Assembly: GCA_937928765.1 (NCBI GenBank) | Contig: CALFVX010000001.1 | Location: forward strand, 96,641 to 160,640 | DNA: 64,000 bases | Source of the DNA: an uncultured Endomicrobiia bacterium | Lineage (GTDB): Bacteria > Elusimicrobiota > Endomicrobiia > DTEH01 | Reading direction: 5' to 3' | In this document: positions 55,600 to 64,000 of the stretch, one piece after another | Position numbering within the stretch: position 1 is the stretch's first letter | Layout of the letters: each line of letters opens with the position of its first letter | Made by a program: the position numbers and the translations under genes | Notes under the pieces: generated by a model | Database searches by the model: none | What the model saw: the letters and a program-made list of their open reading frames with translations, nothing else | What the model was told of the DNA's origin: nothing

Positions 55600-57812
55600 A
55601 TCAACAAAATAATTCTTCTAAAATTGATAATTTTTTAAAATTTTTAAGGTTATATCTTACAAATATAAAAATTTATCCTCTCACAAGTCCGTTAGTAGAA
55701 TCGCAAGTTAATCAATTATATTCTTTGATAAAAAAATTGTTAGAAGAATATGAATACATTTCAATTTCTGAAATTGATGGCAAAATTTTTATTAATTCAG
55801 AAGAATATATATCTAAAGATCCGACTTCAATTTCTAACACTTTGTTTTTGTCAAAATTTTTTACTCAATCAGGAATAAAAAATATTACTTTTAAAAAAGA
55901 TGTTAATTTAGAAGAAATAAAAGATGTATTGGTAGCACTGAGTTCTAAAAAACAAAAATTGACTACTAAAGAAATAGTTCAACAACTTTTGAAAGAAAAA
56001 AACATTCAAAGTATTGTAATAGATGAAGTAGAATTTATCAGTGTGTTAAAATCAGACCAAAACATTAAGTCTATTATTAGAATGATTTCTACTAAAGCTT
56101 CAAGTTTGCCTGAACTTATGGATATATTAGCTAAAGTAGTAAATGAACTAGATAAAATTCAGAATGAAAATACAAAAACACAGCTGTTAAATACTATATC
56201 AAAATATGTTTCGTCTTTAGATATGCAAATTGTAAAAGAATTATTTATTCAGCAACTACCTCCTAAGATTGAACAATTAGGTATTAAAAAGAATATTTTT
56301 AATAATTTAACTAAACAAAGTGTAGAAGAAATATTCAATGAAATAATTAAATGGTGCAAACAAATTAATTTGGAGTCAAAAGATGAAACAGAGTATTTAG
56401 ACAGGTTACAGAATTTAAAAGAATTTATAAAATTAGTAGTTAACTCACCTGTTAGTAAACTTGTCCCAGTAGAAATTATTGAAGAACTTTTTAAGATAGG
56501 TTTAATTGATGTATTACCAGATTGGGCTAAAGAAAAAAAAGAAGAAAAACCGTGGATACTTGAGCTTGATGAAATTTTAAATAAAAACGACCCCGTTATA
56601 CTCTTACAAGAAAAATTTTTATCATCTTTGAAAGAAAATATAGAAAAACTTTGTATTATAGGATTAGATGATAAAATAGAAAAATTTTCTGTTTTAATGA
56701 CAGAGAATCTTTATAACCCAGTTGTTAAATTAAGACAACTTGCTTTAAATGCACTTGATGATATAATTTCTGAAATTATAAAATACAATAAAGTAGGAAT
56801 AATTAAAAATATAGCATTTAAGGTTTTACAATATTTTTTTAGAGAACAGAGTCAAGAAGTTATTGAACAATATAAACAAATTTTCTCTCAAATAACTGAA
56901 AGTTTAGTTTTATCAAAACAATACAATACATTTGTTTCTTTTAGTAAACAAATTTTAAAATTTGCTGAAGAAATAAAAGATGTTAACCAGCAAAAATATA
57001 GCATAATAAATTCTGTGTTAGAAAAAACATTTGCAACTTCTAAAGACTATATTTTTGATGATATAATAAAAAAAGAAACTCAATATTTTGATGATATCAT
57101 ATGGTTTTTAAACTATATTTCAGAAAAATCAATTAATCTGATGATAGATGTTATAATTAACTCTAACGATTTGGATACAAGAAGTTTTTTATCACATATA
57201 TTGTTAAAACAAAAAAAACAAGATTTAATTATAAATACTATAATTAGATATTTAAAACCAGAAATTTCTTATATTTCTCTTTCAAGAATCTTAGAATTAA
57301 TAAGAAAAGTTAATTATGATTTTTCTTCATATTTAATAGAAATATATAAATATGTAAATTATGCTAACAAAATAGGAATAATAAACTATATCTATCAAAG
57401 ATTTCCTACTGAAGAAAACATTAATTGGCTTATTTCTTTGTTAGAGTATGAAGATACACAAATTATACAATATATTGTAGATGTTATAATAGTATTAGAA
57501 TATAAACCAGCAACAAAAAAGTTAATAAAATTATTAAATACAAAAAATTATGAGTTAAAAAAACGTGTTTGTATTGCTTTGGGTGTATTAAAAGAGATTG
57601 ATGCAATTAAACATTTAAAAAAAATTTTGTTTTCTAAACCTAAGCTTTTTGGTTTAATCAAGGCTGAAAATTTAGAAGTAAGATTGGCATCATGTTGGGC
57701 TTTAAAGAATTTTATTAGCCTGCCTGAAATAAAAAGAATGTTTGAAAAACTTGCTAAAAGTAAAGAAAAAACAATTTCTGATACTGCAAAAGAAATTTTA
57801 CAACAAAAATAA
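55596..57812 (+). CDS. HEAT/armadillo-like repeat protein of unknown function
   Basis: Helical repeat text (e.g. PVVKLRQLALNALDDIISEI, LKKRVCIALGVLKEIDAIKHLKKIL, VRLASCWALKNFI); start overlaps galT stop (ATGA). Confidence 0.75.
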   Translation: MNQQNNSSKIDNFLKFLRLYLTNIKIYPLTSPLVESQVNQLYSLIKKLLEEYEYISISEIDGKIFINSEEYISKDPTSISNTLFLSKFFTQSGIKNITFKKDVNLEEIKDVLVALSSKKQKLTTKEIVQQLLKEKNIQSIVIDEVEFISVLKSDQNIKSIIRMISTKASSLPELMDILAKVVNELDKIQNENTKTQLLNTISKYVSSLDMQIVKELFIQQLPPKIEQLGIKKNIFNNLTKQSVEEIFNEIIKWCKQINLESKDETEYLDRLQNLKEFIKLVVNSPVSKLVPVEIIEELFKIGLIDVLPDWAKEKKEEKPWILELDEILNKNDPVILLQEKFLSSLKENIEKLCIIGLDDKIEKFSVLMTENLYNPVVKLRQLALNALDDIISEIIKYNKVGIIKNIAFKVLQYFFREQSQEVIEQYKQIFSQITESLVLSKQYNTFVSFSKQILKFAEEIKDVNQQKYSIINSVLEKTFATSKDYIFDDIIKKETQYFDDIIWFLNYISEKSINLMIDVIINSNDLDTRSFLSHILLKQKKQDLIINTIIRYLKPEISYISLSRILELIRKVNYDFSSYLIEIYKYVNYANKIGIINYIYQRFPTEENINWLISLLEYEDTQIIQYIVDVIIVLEYKPATKKLIKLLNTKNYELKKRVCIALGVLKEIDAIKHLKKILFSKPKLFGLIKAENLEVRLASCWALKNFISLPEIKRMFEKLAKSKEKTISDTAKEILQQK

Positions 57813-57829
57813 ATTTTCTTCGTTTTTAT

Positions 57830-58912
57830 ATATTTCTCTTTTCTTTTTAAAAGATTTAATTAGAATAATAAAGTTAAGAATTGAAAGGTATAATTTTATA
57901 TTTAAAGTTGTTCAAAAGTTTATTTTTTTAATAATAATATTGATATTTATTTTGATTTATATTCCTACAACTTTGTGGCACTTTCCTGATGGTATAGGAT
58001 ATTATTCATATCTTCCTGCAGTATTTAAAAATTATAATTTTTATGATATATTTAAAAGTTATACTTCTGGAATAATTGGTACAACAAAAAGTGGATTTGT
58101 AATAAATGACTTTGATATATGATTTAGCGTTGTATAGTTTTTTGTATATTATATCTCGATGTTGTTTGAAAAAGAAACAATTTCTATACTTTTTGTTAAT
58201 TTTTTTCTTCAGTTTTTGGTATTGTTGGATTAATTATACTTTTTAAATTTCTTGTTGAAAAATTAAATTTTTCTAAAAACAATTCCATCTTTATCTGTTT
58301 AAGTTTACTTTTAGGAACACCTTTATTGTTTTATATTTATTCTATACCTCAGAATCCGCATAATACTTCATATTTTCTATTTAGTTTATATTTTTTATTT
58401 CGGTTTGCACAAAAAAAATAGTAAGGTATTATTTTCTTTTAAAGTTATAATTTTTTTATATAACTTTTTGAGTTTTATTTTTGTTGACAACTAGTGGTAA
58501 GATTGATCTTATTGAGGTTTACAGTGTAAAAGATTTTTTCTTAAATGTATTTTTTAGTATAAAAAATTTTAAATTAAGTTTAAAGCCAAGATACTACGCT
58601 GAAGTGGAAATTTATATATTTTTAATTTTTGTTTTTACAATTTTTATAAATAAAAAAATATTTAAAATTTTATCTGCCACAAAAGATAACATGATTTGGT
58701 TGATGATAATATTTTTATCTTTATATTTGTTATACTTTGATACAAACTTGATATATGCAGGAATTTTTAAACGTGTATTATATAAAAAAGAAGTTTTTGA
58801 AAATTCATTAAACGAAGAAGATTATAAAAAATTTTTTAATTTTGCAGCAATCAAAGTAAGGTTTAAATATTATTCCTTAACAAAACAACAAAAAAATATA
58901 AATTTTTTTTAA
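57830..58912 (+). pseudogene. Decayed multi-pass membrane protein (glycosyltransferase-like N-terminus)
   Basis: Three consecutive hydrophobic fragments in different frames: 57836-58122 (...TLWHFPDGIGYYSYLPAVFKNYN...), about 58209-58420 (SSVFGIVGLIILFKFLVEKLNFSKNNSIFICLSLLLGTPLLFYIYSIPQNPHNTSYFLFSLYFLFRFAQKK*), 58481-58912. Confidence 0.65.
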
Positions 58913-58988
58913 CATTAAAAGAAAAATACTTACCTAAAAGCTATTTAGGTAAAAAAGTTTGTAGAAATTTTTATAGAAAGATAAAACT

Positions 58989-59861
58989 TTAAATTTTAAA
59001 CCCAATATTGTCAATTAATCTTGTGGAACCTATAAATACAGCTACAAAAATTCTTAATTCTGTTTTTGGAGAGATTTTAGATATATCATCATTTACAATG
59101 TTTAAGTTTGTATCATAAATTTCAAAATATTGGATTTTATGTTTTATTTCAGACAAAAGAGTTGATAGATATTCTTTGGATTTTTTTATGCACTTTTTAA
59201 TATTCCATTTTTTCTTTAATATTAAATCTTTACAATATAAAAGAGATTTATATAAAGAATTTGCTACTTTATATTCAGAAGACGATAAATAAGAATTTCT
59301 ACTTGAACATGCTAGTCCACTTTCTTCTCTCAATGTAGCTACAGGTACTATTTCTGTATCAAAATTTAAATCTTTAACTATTTGTTGAATTATTTTTAAT
59401 TGTTGATAGTCTTTTTCTCCAAAATATGCTTTGTGTGGTTTTATAATGTTAAAAAGCTTTACTACTACAGTGGCTACTCCACGAAAATGGCCAGGCCTAT
59501 ATTTTCCACAAAGAATGTATTGAAGTTTACTTACTTCTACATATGTGAGATTTTCTCTGTAGGGATACATTTCTTCAGCTGATGGATAAAATACAAAATC
59601 AACTTTTTCATCTCTACATATTTTTAAATCTTTTGTTATAGGTCGTGGATATTTTTTATAATCTTCTTTTGGACCAAATTGTAAAGGATTTACAAATATT
59701 GAAACTACTACTATATCATTTTCTTTTTTTGCCTTTCTTATAAGCTCTATATGTCCCTTATGTAGTGCGCCCATTGTAGCAACAAAACCTATAGATTTTC
59801 CTTCACACCTTAGTTTATCAACAGTTTTTTGCATTAAAGAAATTTTTTTTACAACTTTCAT
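58989..59861 (-). CDS. panC: Pantoate--beta-alanine ligase
   Basis: GFVATMGALHKGHIELIRKAKKENDIVVVSIFVNPLQFGPKEDYKKYPR, FGEKDYQQLKIIQQIV, SSRNSYLS. Confidence 0.95.
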   Translation of the reverse strand: MKVVKKISLMQKTVDKLRCEGKSIGFVATMGALHKGHIELIRKAKKENDIVVVSIFVNPLQFGPKEDYKKYPRPITKDLKICRDEKVDFVFYPSAEEMYPYRENLTYVEVSKLQYILCGKYRPGHFRGVATVVVKLFNIIKPHKAYFGEKDYQQLKIIQQIVKDLNFDTEIVPVATLREESGLACSSRNSYLSSSEYKVANSLYKSLLYCKDLILKKKWNIKKCIKKSKEYLSTLLSEIKHKIQYFEIYDTNLNIVNDDISKISPKTELRIFVAVFIGSTRLIDNIGFKI

Positions 59862-59866
59862 ATTTT

Positions 59867-60187
59867 TTATAAAACATTTTTGATCATTTTTTCAAAATCT
59901 GATTTTGGTCTTACACCTGTGATTTGTTCAAAAGGTTTTCCATCTTTAAATATTATTACAGTAGGGATAGCCATAATAGCATATTTTGCTGCTATTTTAG
60001 GATTTTCATCTACATTTATTTTACAAATTTTTATTTGTTGTTCTGAATATAATTTTGAAAGTTGTTCTATTATAGGAGCGAGCATTCTACAAGGACCACA
60101 CCATTCTGCCCAAAAATCTACTAATACCGGAACTTTTGAATTTAAAACTTCTTGCTCAAAATTACTTTCATTTATTTCCTTTATCAT
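59867..60187 (-). CDS. trxA: Thioredoxin
   Basis: VLVDFWAEWCGPCRMLAPIIEQLS, IMAIPTVIIFKDGK; SD aaggaggc upstream on minus strand. Confidence 0.96.
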   Translation of the reverse strand: MIKEINESNFEQEVLNSKVPVLVDFWAEWCGPCRMLAPIIEQLSKLYSEQQIKICKINVDENPKIAAKYAIMAIPTVIIFKDGKPFEQITGVRPKSDFEKMIKNVL

Positions 60188-60440
60188 ATAGTTTTATGCC
60201 TCCTTTTTATTTAGTTTTTTAAAATACATTTATTTTATGTATAAGTCCATTTATCACATATTGATACAATAAAATATTATGTGGTTATTAAACTAATTAA
60301 TATTCTAAATAAAAAGTTAATTTAATTATTAGATGTAAAATTTATGAAAAAGTTTCTTTAAAATATAGGTTGTATTGATAAAAATATTTTTATATAAAAA
60401 TATAAATTTAAAAATATTTTTTCAACAAAAAGAAATAACC

Positions 60441-61178
60441 ATGAATTTAATCAACAAATTTCTTAATGTTTTAATATATAGTTTCTTCCCAAAAATATGT
60501 TTTTATTGTAAAAAACCATTAGATTATTTTGCTGTAGAACCTTTATGTGATTTATGTTTAAAAAAAATAAAATTTATAGAAGGATTATTTTGTGAGAGGT
60601 GTGGTTTACCTTTATATAGTGGAGGTGAGTATTGTTATAACTGTAAAAGATTAGACAGAAAGTTATATTTTGATAATATCCGGGCAGTGGTTGAATATGT
60701 AGAACCAATAAAAACTCTTATTCATGAATATAAGTATAACCAAAAAATTTTTCTTGAAAACTTTTTGGGTGATCTTTTAGCAAAATGGTTTGATAAAAAT
60801 TTTTTAAATTACAAAAATATAGATATAGTTTGTTGTGTTCCCATGAATCCAATAAAGAAGTTTTTCCGTGGATACAATCAATCAGAACTTTTAGCAAAAA
60901 AATTAGCAGAAAAGTTTAAGTTAAATTTTATACCAAATCTGTTAAAGAGAATAAAACTTACAAAATCACAATTTAAACTTTCAAAAGAAAAAAGGTTGAA
61001 AAATCTCAACGGAGCTTTTGCTGTTAATAAAAATTTTTTAGATAAAGTCAAAAATAAAAATATTCTTATCGTAGATGATGTTTGCACTACAGCAGAGACA
61101 ATCAATCAGTGTGCTAAAGTTTTAAAAAACTTTTCAGCAAACAAAATTTTTGGTCTTGTTTTAGCACGAGATATATGA
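60441..61178 (+). CDS. ComF-family phosphoribosyltransferase
   Basis: CFYCKKPL..CDLCLKKI..FCERCGLPL..CYNCKR zinc motifs, PRTase ILIVDDVCTTAETI; start moved to ATG 60441. Confidence 0.9.
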   Translation: MNLINKFLNVLIYSFFPKICFYCKKPLDYFAVEPLCDLCLKKIKFIEGLFCERCGLPLYSGGEYCYNCKRLDRKLYFDNIRAVVEYVEPIKTLIHEYKYNQKIFLENFLGDLLAKWFDKNFLNYKNIDIVCCVPMNPIKKFFRGYNQSELLAKKLAEKFKLNFIPNLLKRIKLTKSQFKLSKEKRLKNLNGAFAVNKNFLDKVKNKNILIVDDVCTTAETINQCAKVLKNFSANKIFGLVLARDI

Positions 61179-61224
61179 TCTAAAAATTTTTTCTATGTAT
61201 TGAAAGATTTTTTTTATTTTATAT

Positions 61225-61245
61225 TATTGATAAAGATTATCAATA
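61225..61245. promoter_or_regulatory. Candidate Fur box overlapping promoter of fur-feoA-feoB
   Basis: Perfect palindrome TATTGATAA-AGA-TTATCAATA; contains TGATAAAGATTATCA, one mismatch from the 7-1-7 Fur consensus TGATAATNATTATCA; overlaps -10 candidate TATTAT (61222-61227), 16 nt after TTGAAA (61200-61205). Confidence 0.7.
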
Positions 61246-61268
61246 TCATAAACATAGAAAATTTTTTT

Positions 61269-61715
61269 ATGAAAAATTTAGATGTAAAAAGTATAGAAAA
61301 AGAAATAAGATATATACTAAAAAATAAAAAATTAAGAAATACAAAACAAAGACAGAAAATATTAAAAATTTTTTGTTTTAAGAAAGGACATATTAGTGTG
61401 GATGATTTATATGTAGCTATTAGAGTGAAATATCCTAATATAGGTTATGCAACAGTTTATAGAACTTTAAAACTTTTTAAAAAAATAGGTATCGCTGAAG
61501 AAATAAAAATTGGTAATCAAAAAGTGCTTTACGAAAATAAATATAAAAATAGACACCATGACCATTTAGTATGCATAAAATGTGGTAAGTTGATAGAGAT
61601 TTCTTCTGAAGAGCTTGAATATTCACAGGAAAAATTAGCTAAAAAAAATAATTTTAAAGTTTTAGATCACAAATTGATACTTTATGGTATTTGTAAAGAA
61701 TGTAATAATATATAG
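61269..61715 (+). CDS. fur: Fur-family transcriptional regulator
   Basis: RNTKQRQKILKIF, YATVYRTLKLFKKIGIAEEI, HHDHLVCIKCGKLIEI, CKEC; start moved from TTG 61200 to ATG 61269, downstream of the Fur-box palindrome. Confidence 0.9.
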   Translation: MKNLDVKSIEKEIRYILKNKKLRNTKQRQKILKIFCFKKGHISVDDLYVAIRVKYPNIGYATVYRTLKLFKKIGIAEEIKIGNQKVLYENKYKNRHHDHLVCIKCGKLIEISSEELEYSQEKLAKKNNFKVLDHKLILYGICKECNNI

Positions 61716-61726
61716 AAAAAAATCTT

Positions 61727-61954
61727 ATGAAAAAATGTGTTACTCAACTTCAAGAAAAACAAAAAGGTGTAGTAGTAGAAATTTTAGGCGGTCTGTTTTT
61801 ACAGAAAAGACTGGATGCTATGGGAATTAGAGTAGGAGTAGAAATTATCAGAGTTTCTTTGCCTTCTTTTAAAGGTCCTGTAATAGTAAGTGTTGGCAAT
61901 AGTCAGTTTGCTTTAGGTTATAATTTGGCAAAAAAGATTATTGTAGAAATATAA
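61727..61954 (+). CDS. feoA: FeoA-like ferrous iron transport protein
   Basis: 75 aa SH3-like: KRLDAMGIRVGVEIIRVSLPSFKGPVIVSVGNSQFALGYNLAKKIIVEI; directly upstream of feoB. Confidence 0.88.
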   Translation: MKKCVTQLQEKQKGVVVEILGGLFLQKRLDAMGIRVGVEIIRVSLPSFKGPVIVSVGNSQFALGYNLAKKIIVEI

Positions 61955-61987
61955 CTTTTTATGTAAGAAAGATTTAAAATATATTTT

Positions 61988-63721
61988 ATGAGAAGAATAT
62001 TACTAATAGGCAATCCTAATGTAGGTAAAAGCGTAATTTTTTCACATTTAACAGGAGTAGATGTTATTTCTTCTAATTACCCAGGCACAACAGTTGAATT
62101 TGTAAAAGGATATCTAAAAATTAAAAATGAAACATATGAAGTAATTGATCTTCCAGGGATATATTCATTAGAACCAACTACAAAAGCAGAAGAAGTTGCA
62201 ATTAAAATATTAGAGGAAACTTTAGATTCAAAAAAACTGTATGTCGTAGTAAATATATTAGATGCTACAAATCTTGAACGAAATTTGAATCTTACATTAC
62301 AGCTTATTAAAAAAAGGCTTCCTATCATTTTGGTTTTAAATTTCTGTGACGAAATTAAACACAGAGGTATTTCAATTGATTATGATAAACTTCAAAAAAT
62401 TTTAGATGTTCCTTTAGTTTTTAGCTGTGCACGTAGTGGTGAAGGGATAAAAGATTTAATAACTAAATTAAACACATCTAAAATTTCTAATTTTGATTTT
62501 AACTTAGAAAAAAAATGGGATAAAATTGGTGATATTATAACGCAAGTACAAAAAATTACTCATAAACATCATACATTCGCTGATATAATTTCAGAGATCT
62601 CAATTCATCCTTTTTTTGGATTGATTATAGCATTTATAGTTTTAGTTTTATCATCTTTGGCTACAAGATTTATTGCAGAAAGTTTAATATCGTATATTTT
62701 AGATCCTTTATTTAACAATTTATATTTAGTTTTTTTAGAAAATATATTTTTAAATTTTCCTAAAATTATTAGAGATATTTTTTTAGGCAAAGATCCACAA
62801 CCTATGGCTTCTTTTGGAATTCTTACAACTGGAGTTTATATTCCTATAGTAGTTGTGCTACCTTATATTTTATCTTTCTATTTTATTTTGAGCATATTAG
62901 AAGATATAGGGTATCTACCAAGATTAGCCGTTATGTTAGACAATTTTTTACATAAGTTAGGTGTTCACGGATATACATCTGTAGCTATACTTTTAGGTTT
63001 TGGTTGTAAAGTTCCTGCTTTATTAGCTACAAGAATCTTGGAGACCAAAAGAGAAAAATTTATAGCAGCAGTTTTAGTTTTAATGATAGCACCGTGTATG
63101 CCACAGACAGCAATGATTATAAGTTTAGTTTCACCTTATGGTATAAAGTATGTTTTTTTAATTTTTCTTATTATATTTTTAAATGCTATATTTATTTCTT
63201 TTTTATTAAACAATTTTATTATGAAAGGTGAAATACCTGAGTTGTTTTTAGAAATCCCACCATATAGAATGATACATCTTAAAACATTGACTAAAAAAGT
63301 TTATATTAGAATAAAAGAATTTTTTTTTGACGCAGTGCCACTTATTTTTTTAGGTATAGTTATAATCAATATTTTTGAGCTTTTTAGTTTAGATAGATTA
63401 ATAACATCAAGTTTTGGGAAAATTTTTATGCCAATTTTAGGTTTACCATATGAAGTATCCTCTATTGTTGTATTAGGTTTTTTAAGAAAAGATGTTTCTA
63501 TTGCTTTACTTAAACCATTTGGTTTAGATATAAATCAGGTGATTGTTGCATCAGTATTTATGGTTTTGTATTTACCTTGTGTTTCAACATTTTTTATTTT
63601 GTTAAAAGAACATAGTATTAAAACAACTTTAAAAATAATTTCACTAATGTTTTTTGTAGGAGTTTTGTTGGGATTTATAGTTAGAAATATTATTTCTTTA
63701 AAAATATTGACTTGGTTTTAA
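61988..63721 (+). CDS. feoB: Ferrous iron transporter FeoB (divergent)
   Basis: GNPNVGKSVIFSHLTG, NYPGTTVEFVKG, DLPGIYSLEP, membrane part with LEDIGYLPRLAVMLDNFLHKLGVHGYTSVAILLGFGCKVPALLATRILETKREKF. Confidence 0.92.
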   Translation: MRRILLIGNPNVGKSVIFSHLTGVDVISSNYPGTTVEFVKGYLKIKNETYEVIDLPGIYSLEPTTKAEEVAIKILEETLDSKKLYVVVNILDATNLERNLNLTLQLIKKRLPIILVLNFCDEIKHRGISIDYDKLQKILDVPLVFSCARSGEGIKDLITKLNTSKISNFDFNLEKKWDKIGDIITQVQKITHKHHTFADIISEISIHPFFGLIIAFIVLVLSSLATRFIAESLISYILDPLFNNLYLVFLENIFLNFPKIIRDIFLGKDPQPMASFGILTTGVYIPIVVVLPYILSFYFILSILEDIGYLPRLAVMLDNFLHKLGVHGYTSVAILLGFGCKVPALLATRILETKREKFIAAVLVLMIAPCMPQTAMIISLVSPYGIKYVFLIFLIIFLNAIFISFLLNNFIMKGEIPELFLEIPPYRMIHLKTLTKKVYIRIKEFFFDAVPLIFLGIVIINIFELFSLDRLITSSFGKIFMPILGLPYEVSSIVVLGFLRKDVSIALLKPFGLDINQVIVASVFMVLYLPCVSTFFILLKEHSIKTTLKIISLMFFVGVLLGFIVRNIISLKILTWF

Positions 63722-64000
63722 TTATATAGTAAAAATACAAAACTTAAATTTTGATTTTTCTAATAATTTGAAAAGCAAGTAAGATTTATTAGTTTCTATT
63801 TTTTTATTGTTCTTTTAATATTATTTTTAATTCACTTAAATTAATAATAAATACATTTAATTAATTTCTCACCTTAGTTAAATTAAAAATAGAGAAATAC
63901 TTTTCTTAGTGTCTTTTTATAGAATAGATTTTTTGAAAAAAATTCTACTTCAATAAAGAAAGATTATAATATTAATTTTTAGTTATTTATTTGAATAGAA

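Noticed and set aside
57742-58122. 126-aa ORF starting at 57742 as an intact gene
   Set aside because: Its first ~30 codons overlap the HEAT-repeat gene out of frame, and the conserved part stops abruptly at 58122 with related hydrophobic fragments continuing in other frames.
59880-60191. 103-aa plus ORF antisense to trxA (and 59400-59582 antisense to panC)
   Set aside because: Entirely antisense to well-supported thioredoxin and panC genes.
36004-63721. Prophage, integron or defence island in the second half
   Set aside because: All confidently recognised genes are housekeeping, metabolic or envelope functions; no integrase, transposase, toxin-antitoxin or nuclease-defence genes seen, despite tRNA genes that could serve as att sites.
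63722-64000. AT-rich tail after feoB as a possible terminator or regulatory RNA
   Set aside because: No convincing GC stem plus T-run or conserved structure could be supported by eye.

Overview
The window has two parts. (1) Positions 2-35827 (+) are one uninterrupted reading frame, at least 11,941 codons long, encoding a giant, probably surface or secreted, 'beads-on-a-string' protein. The ORF track starts it at GTG 521, but I translated positions 2-520 in the same frame and found no stop, so the gene continues upstream of the window. Its architecture in order: about 36 Ig-like 'LPTISGTAxD...WWDGSxW...RAxDxAGN...TPP' repeats; 32 'LPGETxxPGxxxGKTGTPxxxTAGVxFxVTVxxxDxYWN' repeats; a run of longer related domains; about 8 repeats each carrying a 'WxDxNNNGxFD' Ca-loop-like motif; a cluster of DxDGDG-type repeats; an FN3-like domain; and a FlgD-Ig/sorting-type C-terminus. 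A small 'GEIIxYT...RGxxGTxAxxHxxGxxV' module recurs four times, nested in different host domains. (2) Positions about 36,000-63,721 are a compact, very AT-rich bacterial housekeeping region: dnaJ-rsmE-mtaB-rplU-rpmA-obgE-tRNA-Thr, two GGDEF proteins, a stand-alone ComEC-like MBL protein, a tRNA Lys-His-Val-Asp cluster, a UgpC/MalK-like ATPase, YfhO-like/tatD/B12-radical SAM genes, gmhA-rfaE2-acsD-like-scpB-galT, a decayed membrane-protein gene, panC/trxA, comF, and fur-feoA-feoB with a clear palindromic Fur-box candidate. The phylum cannot be fixed from this sequence alone. The gene style (giant Ig-repeat ORF, heptose genes, CODH/ACS subunit) would fit uncultured Gram-negative lineages such as Omnitrophota or similar, but that is inference only.
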